DNA from: an uncultured Oscillospiraceae bacterium
Lineage (GTDB): Bacteria; Bacillota; Clostridia; Oscillospirales; Acutalibacteraceae
Length of the DNA: 64,000 bases
Direction: 5' to 3'
Assembly: GCA_900555015.1 (NCBI GenBank)
Contig: USJL01000003.1
Location: 61,517 to 125,516 of the forward strand
Shown: in pieces, positions 16,840 to 25,702 of the stretch
Layout: each line of letters opens with the position of its first letter
How positions within the stretch are numbered: position 1 is the first letter of the stretch
The notes under the pieces: generated by a model
Seen by the model: the letters and a program-made list of their open reading frames with translations, nothing else
Told to the model about the DNA's origin: nothing
Databases searched by the model: none
Made by a program: the position numbers and the translations under genes

Positions 16840-17694
16840 ATGGCAATTATAGACGGAAAGGCAGTTTCAAAAGCCGTTAGAGAAAGAGTGGCTGAAGAAA
16901 CAAGGCAGTTAAAGGAAAAAGGCGTTACACCGGGTTTGGCAGTTATTATTGTTGGTAATGACTCCGCATCACAGGTTTACGTTAAAAATAAAGAAAAGGC
17001 TTGCGAAGAAGTAGGCTTTTACAGCGAAAAATTTGCTCTTGACGAATCAACAACTCAAGAAGAATTAAACGCTCTTGTTAAAGAATTAAATGAAAGAAAA
17101 GATATAAACGGCATTTTGTGCCAGCTTCCTTTGCCAAAGCATTTGGATGATAAAGAGGTTATTAATCTTATAGACCCTATTAAGGATGTTGATGCATTTC
17201 ATCCTGTAAATGTAGGTGCAATAATGATTGGCGATTATAATTTTTTGCCTTGCACACCTGCCGGTATTATGGAGCTTATTCACTCTACCGGTGTAGATGT
17301 TTGCGGCAAAAAGGCTGTTGTAATAGGAAGAAGCAATATTGTCGGCAAGCCTATGGCAATGCTTTTGCTTCATGAAAATGCAACTGTTGAAATTACTCAT
17401 TCAAAAACAAAAAATCTTAAAGAGATTACAAGCGGCGCAGATATTTTGGTTGCAGCAATAGGCAAAGCAAAATTTGTTGGCGCAGATATGGTTAAAGACG
17501 GTGCCGTTGTTATTGATGTCGGTATGAACCGTGATGAAAACGGAAAACTGTGCGGCGATGTGGATTTTGACGCTGTTTGCGACAAATGTTCTTACATTAC
17601 GCCTGTTCCAGGCGGCGTAGGACCGATGACAATTTCAATGTTAATGCAAAACACTTTAACGGCGGTAAAGCTTCAAAATAATATAAAAGATTAA
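16840..17694 (+). CDS. folD: Bifunctional methylene-THF dehydrogenase/cyclohydrolase
   Basis: Interconverts 5,10-methylene-, methenyl- and 10-formyl-tetrahydrofolate in one-carbon metabolism. The 284-residue protein shows the FolD signatures: Tyr-x3-Lys of the active site (VYVKNKEK), [20 protein letters not shown], the Rossmann block [13 protein letters not shown] and the C-terminal PGGVGPMT. It starts three bases after lgt and ends the operon at a terminator. Confidence 0.96.
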   Translation: MAIIDGKAVSKAVRERVAEETRQLKEKGVTPGLAVIIVGNDSASQVYVKNKEKACEEVGFYSEKFALDESTTQEELNALVKELNERKDINGILCQLPLPKHLDDKEVINLIDPIKDVDAFHPVNVGAIMIGDYNFLPCTPAGIMELIHSTGVDVCGKKAVVIGRSNIVGKPMAMLLLHENATVEITHSKTKNLKEITSGADILVAAIGKAKFVGADMVKDGAVVIDVGMNRDENGKLCGDVDFDAVCDKCSYITPVPGGVGPMTISMLMQNTLTAVKLQNNIKD

Positions 17695-17700
17695 ATGATT

Positions 17701-17737
17701 TCCCTTTACTTTCAAATTGATTGTAAAGGGATTTTTT
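17701..17737 (+). terminator. Terminator of the yfmF-folD operon
   Basis: Stem TCCCTTTAC / GTAAAGGGA followed by TTTTTTATT. Confidence 0.85.
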
Positions 17738-17753
17738 ATTACAATATTGTAAT
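17738..17753. promoter_or_regulatory. Palindrome ATTACAA-TA-TTGTAAT before the response regulator gene
   Basis: A perfect 16-bp palindrome. Its right half supplies the likely -35 TTGTAA (17747-17752) of a promoter with -10 TATGAT (17771-17776, spacer 18). The same half-sites recur before the ABC genes, so it is a candidate operator of the adjacent regulator. Confidence 0.65.
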
Positions 17754-17798
17754 GGAAAATAAATGTGCCTTATGATAAAATTAAATTGAGGTGGTATA

Positions 17799-18476
17799 AT
17801 GAATCTTTTTGTTTTGGAAGACGACAGCGCAATTGCTTTGGGATTAACATATTCTCTTGAAAATGAGGGCTATAATGTAACTCATGCAAAAAATGTTACA
17901 GAGGCAATGGAGATTATTAAAAATCAAAAATTTTCGTTGTATATTCTTGATTTAACCTTGCCTGACGGCAGCGGATATGATGTTTGCAAAGAAATAAAGA
18001 AAATCGGCGATTTACCTGTAATATTCTTAACAGCCTTTGATGATGAAGTTAATGTTGTTATGGGCTTTGAGTTTGGTGCAGACGATTATATTTCAAAGCC
18101 ATTCAGATTAAAAGAACTTCTTGTGCGCATTAAAAGCGTTTTAAGAAGATATAACAAAGATTCGGCAGACGGCGTTATTAAAATTAAAGAATTAACTATA
18201 AATACAAATGAGGCAAAGGTTTATAAAAACGGCAATGAAATTGTGCTTACTGCCATGGAATACAGGTTGCTTTTAATTTTACTTAACAATCGCGGCAAGG
18301 TGCTTTCAAGAACTCAACTGTTGGAAAATATTTGGGATATTGACGGCGATTTTGTGGAAGATAATACATTAACTGTTTATATTAAACGGTTAAGAGATAA
18401 AATTGAGGACGAGCCTACTAAGCCTGTTTATATTAAAACCGTGCGTGGATTGGGGTATGTGATAGATAATGATTAA
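17799..18476 (+). CDS. OmpR-family response regulator
   Basis: DNA-binding response regulator, 225 residues. The receiver domain (1-115) has acidic pair Glu7-Asp8/Asp9, phospho-acceptor Asp51 (ILDLTLPDGSG), Thr near 79 and Lys near 101 (ISKPF). The C-terminal winged helix (about 128-225) is of the OmpR type (LTAMEYRLLLILLNNRGKV, YIKTVRGLGYV). Its stop overlaps the kinase start by eight bases. With the kinase and the ABC pair it forms a peptide-sensing/detoxification type module; the signal is not known. Confidence 0.93.
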   Translation: MNLFVLEDDSAIALGLTYSLENEGYNVTHAKNVTEAMEIIKNQKFSLYILDLTLPDGSGYDVCKEIKKIGDLPVIFLTAFDDEVNVVMGFEFGADDYISKPFRLKELLVRIKSVLRRYNKDSADGVIKIKELTINTNEAKVYKNGNEIVLTAMEYRLLLILLNNRGKVLSRTQLLENIWDIDGDFVEDNTLTVYIKRLRDKIEDEPTKPVYIKTVRGLGYVIDND

Positions 18477-19461
18477 TAAGGAAGTTAAAAATACGGTTGT
18501 TTTAGGCATTGTAATTACTGTTGCTTTGTCCGGCGTTTGCTTTTATTTTAATAAAATTTCAGGCATACTTTGCCTTGTGTGCGGCACATTGCTCACGTTT
18601 GTTTTTTACGGCTATACTAAAAAAAGATATAATAAACTTAATGATTTAAATAACTATCTTTCCCGTGTTTGCGCAGGCGATTTTGATTTAAATATTGCCG
18701 ACAATACAGAGGGCGAACTTTCAATTTTATCTAACAATCTTTATAAAGTAATAACTCTTTTAAACAATCAAAATGAAATGCTTAATAAAGATAAAACATA
18801 TTTGGCAGAATCATTGGCAGATATTTCTCATCAGCTTAAAACACCGCTTACATCAATAATAATGATGACCGATTTAATGGCAGATGAACATAATATTGAA
18901 AAGCAACACGAATTTTTAGGCGTTATAGAAACTCAGCTTGATAAAATGAAGTGGCTTATTTTAAATCTTTTAAAGCTTTCAAAGCTTGATGCAGGTACGG
19001 CAGAGTTTAAAAAGGAAAATGTTTCAATACAAAAAGTTATTGAAAACAGTTTAAAGCCGTTTCTTGTTATGCTTGATTTAAAAGAAATATCGGTAAATCT
19101 TGATTTAGAGGATTTTTGTTTTCTCGGTGATGAAAATTGGTCGCAAGAGGCTTTTGAAAACATAATTAAAAACTGCATAGAGCACACAGATAAAAACGGC
19201 TGCATAAAAATTTCCGCTTTTTCAACAAATTTATATAATCAAATTGATATAAGCGATAACGGTTGCGGCATTTGTGCTTGCGATTTGCCCCATGTTTTTG
19301 AAAGATTTTATCACGGCACAAATTCATCAAACGAAAGCGTAGGAATCGGATTGGCACTTGCAAAAACAGTTTTTGAAAAGGAAAACGGTGAAATTACCGT
19401 TGAAAGCACAGAGGGGCAGGGCACACATTTTACTGTAAAATTATATAAGGCTATCGTTTAA
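18469..19461 (+). CDS. Sensor histidine kinase with minimal extracytoplasmic loop
   Basis: Membrane kinase of 330 residues. Two transmembrane helices (about 10-27 and 32-49) are joined by only a few residues, as in intramembrane-sensing (BceS-like) kinases that listen through their ABC partner. Then come a short linker, the H-box with His121 (ADISHQLKTPLTSI), and the ATPase domain with N-box IIKNCIEH, DNGCGI and GIGLALAK. The overlap with the regulator shows coupling. The stop codon touches the second palindrome in front of the transporter genes. Confidence 0.92.
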   Translation: MINKEVKNTVVLGIVITVALSGVCFYFNKISGILCLVCGTLLTFVFYGYTKKRYNKLNDLNNYLSRVCAGDFDLNIADNTEGELSILSNNLYKVITLLNNQNEMLNKDKTYLAESLADISHQLKTPLTSIIMMTDLMADEHNIEKQHEFLGVIETQLDKMKWLILNLLKLSKLDAGTAEFKKENVSIQKVIENSLKPFLVMLDLKEISVNLDLEDFCFLGDENWSQEAFENIIKNCIEHTDKNGCIKISAFSTNLYNQIDISDNGCGICACDLPHVFERFYHGTNSSNESVGIGLALAKTVFEKENGEITVESTEGQGTHFTVKLYKAIV

Positions 19462-19476
19462 TTACAAATTTGTAAT
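19461..19476. promoter_or_regulatory. Palindrome ATTACAA-AT-TTGTAAT before the ABC transporter genes
   Basis: A perfect 16-bp palindrome with the same seven-base arms as the one before the regulator gene. A TATAAT (19509-19514) downstream has no good -35 at the right distance, as expected for an activator-dependent promoter. A further TTTGTAA half-site lies at 19491-19497. Confidence 0.65.
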
Positions 19477-19539
19477 TTAATATTCACCTGTTTGTAAGGC
19501 ATGGGAAATATAATGGCATCATCGAAAGGAGATAAACAA

Positions 19540-20223
19540 ATGAAAATACTTGATGTAAAGCATTTATCTAAAATTTACGGAAAAGGCGATACAATGGTTA
19601 AAGCTCTTGATGATGTTTCTTTTTCCGTGGAACAGGGCGAATTTGTGGCAATCATAGGTCCCTCAGGTTCAGGCAAATCAACTCTTTTGCATATTTTGGG
19701 CGGCGTAGATATTCCCACAAGCGGCAGTGTTGTTATTAATAATACAGATATTTCAACACTTAACGAAACAAATCTTGCAATTTTTCGCCGCAGGCAAATA
19801 GGACTTATTTATCAGTTTTATAATCTTATTCCTATTTTAACCGTTAAGGAAAACTTAACTCTTCCTCTTTTGTTAGACGGCAGAAAACCGGATGAAAATG
19901 TTATTAATGATTTAATAAAAAAATTGGGCTTGGAACACAGACTTAATCATTTGCCAAATCAGCTTTCAGGCGGTCAGCAACAGCGTGTTTCAATCGGCAG
20001 AGCTCTTGTTAACAATCCGGCTTTAATGCTTGCCGATGAGCCTACAGGTAATTTGGACAGCGAAAACAGCAAAGAAATTATTTCGCTTTTAAGGCATTTT
20101 AATAGGGAATATAAGCAAACTGTTGTAATTATTACACATGATGAAAAAATTGCCTTGTCCGCAGACCGAATCATTTCTATTGAAGACGGTAAAATTAAAA
20201 GGGATGAGGTGAGAATGGGTTGA
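19540..20223 (+). CDS. ABC transporter ATP-binding protein
   Basis: ATPase of a type VII (MacB/BceA-like) transporter, 227 residues, with Walker A GPSGSGKS (40-47), [15 protein letters not shown] and Walker [13 protein letters not shown]. The ATG is fixed by AAAGGAG eight bases upstream; an upstream ATG in frame (19501) has no such site. Its stop overlaps the TTG start of the permease. Probably controlled by the preceding two-component system through the palindrome ahead of it. Confidence 0.93.
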   Translation: MKILDVKHLSKIYGKGDTMVKALDDVSFSVEQGEFVAIIGPSGSGKSTLLHILGGVDIPTSGSVVINNTDISTLNETNLAIFRRRQIGLIYQFYNLIPILTVKENLTLPLLLDGRKPDENVINDLIKKLGLEHRLNHLPNQLSGGQQQRVSIGRALVNNPALMLADEPTGNLDSENSKEIISLLRHFNREYKQTVVIITHDEKIALSADRIISIEDGKIKRDEVRMG

Positions 20224-22727
20224 ACATTGTAAATAAATTAACCCTTCGCCATCTTAAAGAAAACAAAAGCAGAACTGTTATAACCACATTGGGTATTTGC
20301 GTTTCCGTGGCAATGATTACTGCTGTTTTTGTTGCCGCAGCTTCTATATTAAATCTTTTCGGCGAAATTTCTTATATGAAAGACGGTCATATTGATGCAT
20401 ATATGACGGTAAATGATTATCAGCTAACCGAACTTATGAAGGATGAACGTTTAAGCACGGTGGGTGTTAACACTGCACCGGATGATTACATTGCATATCA
20501 GGTTCAAAGTGATTCCACATACAGCAAATGTACAGGCGATTTTTATTGGGGCGACGAAACAAATTTAATTCAAATGTTTACAGGCGAATACAGCGGCGAA
20601 ATTCCAAAAAATGAACATGAAATTGCCGTTGAACAGTCTTTTATTGATGATAACAAACTTAATTGGAAAATAGGTGATACCGTTAAAATTCCGGTTGGAT
20701 TGCGTCAATATAACGATAACGGCGAAACCGTAGTAACCGGCGGTGCCTATGTAAACGGCGAGGAATTTATTAAATCTGCCGTTAACGAATATAAAATTAC
20801 CGCAATTTTAAAAGATAATCCTGCAACTATGGATAATTATAAAATCATTTGCGGGCTTGATTTAAATAATTTTAATTTAAAAGACGATAACACCGTAACG
20901 GCAACCGTTCAGTTAAAAAATGCAAACAGCAAATCACTTGTTACGCTGAAAGATATAGCAAAATCTCATAATATCAGTGGTTATGTTGTTTCAAAGGACT
21001 ATCTTGAATCAAAGCTTGCTTTTGATAAAAACAGCACTTTTATTATAACAATTATGCCAATGTGCCTAATAGTTTTAACAATAATTATAGTTGCGTCAGT
21101 TGTTCTTATTTATAATGCATTCGCTATGTCTTTAAGTGAAAGAGTTCGTTATTTGGGAATGCTTGCTTCAGTAGGCGCAACAAAAAAGCAAAAGAAAATG
21201 TCTGTATATTATGAAGGATTTATTCTTGGCGCAGTAGGTATTCCAATCGGCATTTTGGCAGGTATATTGGGTATAAGCATTACACTTAAAGCAACCGGTG
21301 ATAAAATAATTCAAACAGGCATGTTAAACGGCATTACAAGTGAAAATTTAACAATGAAAACCGTTGTTCCCGTTTGGGCAATAATAGGTGTTGTACTGTT
21401 CAGCGCCTTAACAATTTTCATTTCTTCGTTTATTCCGTCTGTTAAAGCTTCATCTGTAACTCCTATTGACGCTATCAGGCAAAGACAGGAAATTAAAGTT
21501 AAAGCTAAAAAATTAAAATCTCCAAAAATTATTCGTAAAATTTTCGGTTACGAAGGCGAGCTTGCTTATAAAAATTTAAAGCGAAACGGCAGAAAAGGCA
21601 GAGTTATAATTGCTTCAATAGCACTTTCTGTTATATTGTTCCTCTCTTGTAACAGCTTTTGCCAATTATTTGTTCAGGAAATTGATTTGGAAAGTCAGGT
21701 GCCGTATCAAATTTCGACATTTGTGTCAACAGATGAAAAAGATAAGTTTTTAAATGATATTAAAAATACTCCGGATGTTGACGATTATTTTTCAACTAAT
21801 TTTGATTATGTTATTTTGCAAAAAAATGACACTTCACAGCCTGTTGCCAATAAGAAATATTTAACATCGGCTTATAAAAATATGTTTGCCTCTAAATCTC
21901 ATTTCTATATTGATTATATTGATGATGAGGATTTTAACCAGCTTTGTAAAAACAATAATATTGATTATACACAGTTTTACGGCAGTGAAACAAAAGGCGT
22001 TTTGATGAATAATATTACTCATAAAAATTTTGGCAGCGCCGTGTTTAATTCAGATGTAATAGGTCAAAAATTTGAAGATGTTGAAATAGCAGGCCTTGTT
22101 AATTACGACAGTAATAATTATGTTTGTAATTTAAATGCAGCAAAAACAGTGTCAATTTATGTTCCTGTTTCAAAATGCACCAATGATTTGTATTCAGTGG
22201 GCATTGTAACAGACCATCATGAAAGTGTTTCAGAAGAAATAAGAAATATTGCAAGCGGCAAGTATTCTCAATTCGGCTTAACCGATTTTGTGGAATCCAT
22301 GCAGTCAATGAACACTTTTGTGTTTGTTATGGAAGTGTTTATTTACGGCTTTATAGTTCTTATTACTCTCATTACCATTGCCAATATCATAAACACTATT
22401 TCAACGGGAATTATGATGCGCAGAAAAGAATTTGCAATGTTAAAATCAGTAGGCACTACTCCAAGCGGATTTAAGAAAATGATTGTGCTTGAAAGTGTAT
22501 TTTACGGTTTAAAGGCACTTGTTGTTGCATTGCCTGTAAGTGTTGCAATTAATTATTTAATGTACAGTCAGGTAGGTTCACAAGCGGTACCTTTTGAAAT
22601 AAATTGGCTGCTTTATCTTGCCACGGTAGTTGTAGTTTTTGCAATTATCGGCATTTCAATGCTTTTCTCTGTGCGAAAACTCAGAAACGACAGCGTTGTT
22701 GAAACATTAAAAGAGGAAATTAATTAA
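20220..22727 (+). CDS. FtsX-like ABC transporter permease
   Basis: Large membrane permease (835 residues) with two FtsX units, each one transmembrane helix, a large extracytoplasmic domain and three more helices: helices near 17-40, 276-300, 320-350, 375-405, then near 460-480, 690-720, 745-770 and 795-820. The domains of about 200 residues outside are larger than in simple exporters. Eight helices suggest a mechanotransmission or peptide-resistance transporter rather than the ten-helix BceB. Starts at TTG inside the ATPase stop, behind GAGGTGAG. The substrate is unknown. Confidence 0.9.
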   Translation: MNIVNKLTLRHLKENKSRTVITTLGICVSVAMITAVFVAAASILNLFGEISYMKDGHIDAYMTVNDYQLTELMKDERLSTVGVNTAPDDYIAYQVQSDSTYSKCTGDFYWGDETNLIQMFTGEYSGEIPKNEHEIAVEQSFIDDNKLNWKIGDTVKIPVGLRQYNDNGETVVTGGAYVNGEEFIKSAVNEYKITAILKDNPATMDNYKIICGLDLNNFNLKDDNTVTATVQLKNANSKSLVTLKDIAKSHNISGYVVSKDYLESKLAFDKNSTFIITIMPMCLIVLTIIIVASVVLIYNAFAMSLSERVRYLGMLASVGATKKQKKMSVYYEGFILGAVGIPIGILAGILGISITLKATGDKIIQTGMLNGITSENLTMKTVVPVWAIIGVVLFSALTIFISSFIPSVKASSVTPIDAIRQRQEIKVKAKKLKSPKIIRKIFGYEGELAYKNLKRNGRKGRVIIASIALSVILFLSCNSFCQLFVQEIDLESQVPYQISTFVSTDEKDKFLNDIKNTPDVDDYFSTNFDYVILQKNDTSQPVANKKYLTSAYKNMFASKSHFYIDYIDDEDFNQLCKNNNIDYTQFYGSETKGVLMNNITHKNFGSAVFNSDVIGQKFEDVEIAGLVNYDSNNYVCNLNAAKTVSIYVPVSKCTNDLYSVGIVTDHHESVSEEIRNIASGKYSQFGLTDFVESMQSMNTFVFVMEVFIYGFIVLITLITIANIINTISTGIMMRRKEFAMLKSVGTTPSGFKKMIVLESVFYGLKALVVALPVSVAINYLMYSQVGSQAVPFEINWLLYLATVVVVFAIIGISMLFSVRKLRNDSVVETLKEEIN

Positions 22728-22806
22728 CTCTTGGCGAAGTAGATGAATATAATATGTTTGCTGCTTAATTCAAGGTGTTTTAAAGCAATTTTATGTTAAA
22801 TTAAAG

Positions 22807-22848
22807 CAAGGTTCAGAACTTTCATATTGTTCCGAACCTTGTTTTTTT
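22807..22848 (+). terminator. Terminator of the ABC transporter genes
   Basis: 13-bp stem CAAGGTTCAGAAC / GTTCCGAACCTTG with one mismatch, then seven T. Confidence 0.88.
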
Positions 22849-22877
22849 GTCAGTTTATTTTCAGTTTAAAATTATGA

Positions 22878-22906
22878 TTTACAATAGTTTTCGTAAAATG
22901 TAGTAT
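22878..22906 (+). promoter_or_regulatory. Promoter of the truncated oleate hydratase gene
   Basis: -35 TTTACA (22878-22883) and -10 TAGTAT (22901-22906), 17-base spacer. Transcription should begin within a few bases of the GTG start, leaving almost no leader. Confidence 0.5.
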
Positions 22907-22915
22907 AGTATTTGG

Positions 22916-23767
22916 GTGAGTAATATGACAGTTAGAGGTTGCTTTACTCTTTGGGAAAGAATTGCTAAAAAAAGCAATGATTTCGGACATCCTGAAAAAT
23001 TTATTTATTCACCGGAAAAAAGTAATTTTGTAAGTGTAACTGTAACTGTTAAAGATTACCCCGAATTTTTTGATTATCTTGAAAAGAAAACAGGTAATCC
23101 TACAGGTAAAGGCGGTGCAACAACGTTTGTTCATTCACCGTGGTTCATTACTTACGGTGCGGCACTTCAGCCTATTTGCCCAAATCAGCCTAAAAATGTT
23201 CAGGTTCTGTGGTTTTACGGATTGCATTCAAATGAAAAGGGCGAATATATAAAAAAGCCAATGAATGAATGTAACGGTGAGGAAGTATTAAGAGAATTTT
23301 TATATCATTGTGGGCTTGAAAATGAAATGGATGACATCATTGCACATTCAATTTCAATTCCTACTGTTATGCCGTATATTACTTCTCAATTTATGCCAAG
23401 AAAGACAACTGATAGACCTGAAATTATACCTCAAAGCAGTGCTAATCTTGCATTTATCGGTCAGTTTGTAGAACTTGAGGGAGATGTTGTATTTACTGTT
23501 GAAACAAGTGTAAGAACAGCTATGACCGCTGTTTATAAAATGCTGCATCTTGACCGTCCGATTACTCCGTTATTTAAGGGTCAATATGATATAAGAATGG
23601 TAAATGTTGCACTTAAAACACTTCTTGGTAAAGATAAAATTGAAGTTTCTGATTTACCTAAAATTAATCCTTTAAAAATTGGCGCAATGCAAAAGCAATT
23701 AGTTGATTTTGTAAACAGTATTCCCGATGTGCCGGAATATTACAGTGAAAGATACGAAAATAATTAA
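22916..23767 (+). pseudogene. Oleate hydratase, C-terminal half only
   Basis: Oleate hydratases (about 590 residues) add water to the cis-9 double bond of unsaturated fatty acids. This 283-residue frame matches only the C-terminal half: SNDFGHPEKF, FVHSPWFITYGA, LHSNEKGEYIKKPM, MPYITSQFMPR, NLAFIGQFVE and VVFTVETSVRTAMTAVYK. The N-terminal Rossmann segment that binds FAD and the catalytic residues known from that half are absent, and no trace is found in the 188 bases upstream, which hold a terminator and a promoter. GTG or an ATG at 22925 could start it. It is either a decayed gene or a stand-alone half protein; hydratase activity is not expected. Confidence 0.82.
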
Positions 23768-23782
23768 ATATAAATCATTTTT

Positions 23783-23811
23783 CTCGGCAAGTTATGCTTG
23801 CCGAGTTTTTT
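23783..23811 (+). terminator. Terminator after the oleate hydratase fragment
   Basis: Perfect 9-bp stem CTCGGCAAG / CTTGCCGAG, five-base loop, T run. Confidence 0.9.
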
Positions 23812-23891
23812 ATATTTAGTTTAAATTTGTTTTATTTACTGTTTAGCATAAAATCCTATATTTGTATTATCACAGTAAAGGAGATATGCAG

Positions 23892-24796
23892 ATGAAAGTT
23901 ATAAATACCGAGCATTTCGGAATTGCACGAAAAATAGTTTCCAATATGACATCGGAAAGTTGGGAAACTATTCCTCATGCTTGTGTAACATATGATGCGG
24001 ATGTTACAAAGCTTTTTGAAGTTCTAAAACAAATAAATAATGATAAAACAAAAGCTCAAAAAATAACAGTAAACACCGCCATGTTAAAGGTTATTGTTGA
24101 GGGTTTAAAGGCTTGCCCTAAAATGAACGGCCATATTGAATTTAACAGAAAACTTGTAAGAGGTAAGGTTACTACTCTTGAAAACATAGATATTTCAATG
24201 CCTGTTGTGTTAAACAGCGGTGAAATGATGACAATAAATATGCATTCAATGGAATCAAAATCTATGAGTCAAATGAGAGACGCAATAGCAGATTCAATGC
24301 GCCGTGCAAATAATTCCGATATGAATGAGGTTATGTTTGAAGTTTCTATGGATAATACAATTCAAGGGCTTAAAAAGGTAAAATCGGTCAAACAATTTAC
24401 CGCCTTATCGGCTCCAAAACGGGTAAGCATAAGGTTAAAACATTATCAGGTAAAGCTAAAAAAGATTATTATTCAGTTCCAAAAAATATGCGACTTACAA
24501 AACATGATATAGAACAGGGAACGGTAACTGTTTCAAATTTAGGTTCAATTTATCGTAATTGGAAAGGTGCATGTACAATTCTTGAAATTATTTCTCCTCA
24601 ATTAGTGGCAATAGGTGTCGGTGCGGCGCAAAACAAGCCCGTTTGTACCCCTGAAGGCAATGTCGTACCTGCACTTATTTTACCTTTAACCGTTGCATTT
24701 GACCATCGTGCCCTCGATATGGGCGATATGGTGCCGTTTTTCAATAAGCTTGATGAAATTTTTCAAAATGTTGATATGATTAAGGAGTGGGTATAA
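23892..24796 (+). pseudogene. E2-type 2-oxoacid dehydrogenase acyltransferase, frameshifted
   Basis: CoA-dependent acyltransferase catalytic domain without lipoyl or subunit-binding domains. The first frame runs from ATG 23892 (AAAGGAG eight bases upstream) and stays in register up to codon 162; the rest continues in another frame (…GKIGQTIYRLIGSKTGK…, KHDIEQGTVTVSNLGSIY) to the stop at 24796, with the catalytic-type FDHRALDMGD near the end. One missing base in the A5 run at 24372-24376 explains the break; restoring A6 gives about 301 residues. It could be a real mutation, a sequencing error or, less likely, slippage. The stop overlaps the next gene by one base. Confidence 0.82.
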
Positions 24797-25686
24797 TGAT
24801 AAAAACCGCTGTAAATGGATTTTTTATGGCTCTTGCAGACAGTGTGCCGGGTGTTTCAGGCGGAACAATAGCATTAATTATGGGCTTTTATGATAATTTT
24901 ATCGGTTCAATAAATAAGGTTATTTACGGCAATAAGGAAGATAAAAAAAGCGGTATTGTTTATTTGCTTAAACTTTTTGTCGGTTGGGCAGTAGGTATGG
25001 TAATTGCCGTGCTTGCCTTAACGGCGTTTTTTGAAAAAAACATATTTGCAGTATCGTCTTTGTTTTTGGGATTTATTTTTCCGTCAATTTTTATAATAGG
25101 TAAAGAGGAATACAGCGTAATAAAAAATAAATGGCAGTATTCACCGTTTGTTTTGTTGGGACTGCTTGTTGTTGTTGCCTTAACATATTTTAACGGTAAA
25201 GTTAATGTAATGGCTCTTGATTTAAGTAATTTCAGTATCGGACCTGCAATTTATTTGTTTGTTGCGGGAGCAGTAGCAATTACAGCTATGTTTTTGCCGG
25301 GCATTTCAGGCTCAACGGTTCTTTTGATTTTCGGCGCATATTTACCTGTAATAACAGCAGTTAAAGAGGTATTGCATTTAAATTTAAAAGTTGTACCCAT
25401 GGTTGCCGTTTTCGGAATCGGAATCATTTTCGGCGCTCTTGTTTCTGTTAAAGCAATTCAAAAAAGCCTTGAAAAGTTTCGTGCTCAAACGGTAATGTTG
25501 ATTATCGGTATGTTAATCGGCTCTCTTTATGCCATTGTAATGGGACTTACAACGGTGTCAGCTTTAAATGAAATGCTTAATATTCATAATTTCAGCGTTA
25601 TATTTTTTATAATAGGAATAATTTTAGTCGTTTTGCTTCAGCTGTTAAAACACAGTTATAATAAAAAAGCCGCAGCCGATATTTAA
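24796..25686 (+). CDS. DUF368 (PopT-type) polyprenyl-phosphate translocase family protein
   Basis: Polytopic membrane protein of 296 residues, about eight to ten helices. It shows the two inverted signature loops of the DUF368 family: DSVPGVSGGTIALIMG near residue 16 and FLPGISGSTVLLIFGAY near 170. Members were recently shown to return undecaprenyl phosphate to the inner leaflet for cell-wall recycling. ATG 24796 lies eight bases after AAGGAG and overlaps the preceding stop (TAATG), so translation is coupled to the broken acyltransferase gene. Confidence 0.88.
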   Translation: MIKTAVNGFFMALADSVPGVSGGTIALIMGFYDNFIGSINKVIYGNKEDKKSGIVYLLKLFVGWAVGMVIAVLALTAFFEKNIFAVSSLFLGFIFPSIFIIGKEEYSVIKNKWQYSPFVLLGLLVVVALTYFNGKVNVMALDLSNFSIGPAIYLFVAGAVAITAMFLPGISGSTVLLIFGAYLPVITAVKEVLHLNLKVVPMVAVFGIGIIFGALVSVKAIQKSLEKFRAQTVMLIIGMLIGSLYAIVMGLTTVSALNEMLNIHNFSVIFFIIGIILVVLLQLLKHSYNKKAAADI

Positions 25687-25702
25687 TATCGGTTACGGCT
25701 TT
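25666..25702. terminator. Shared terminator between the DUF368 and GH28 genes
   Basis: A 17-bp arm hairpin (from AAAGCCGCAGCCGATAT, mirrored by ATATCGGTTACGGCTTT) covers both convergent stops. Confidence 0.75.
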
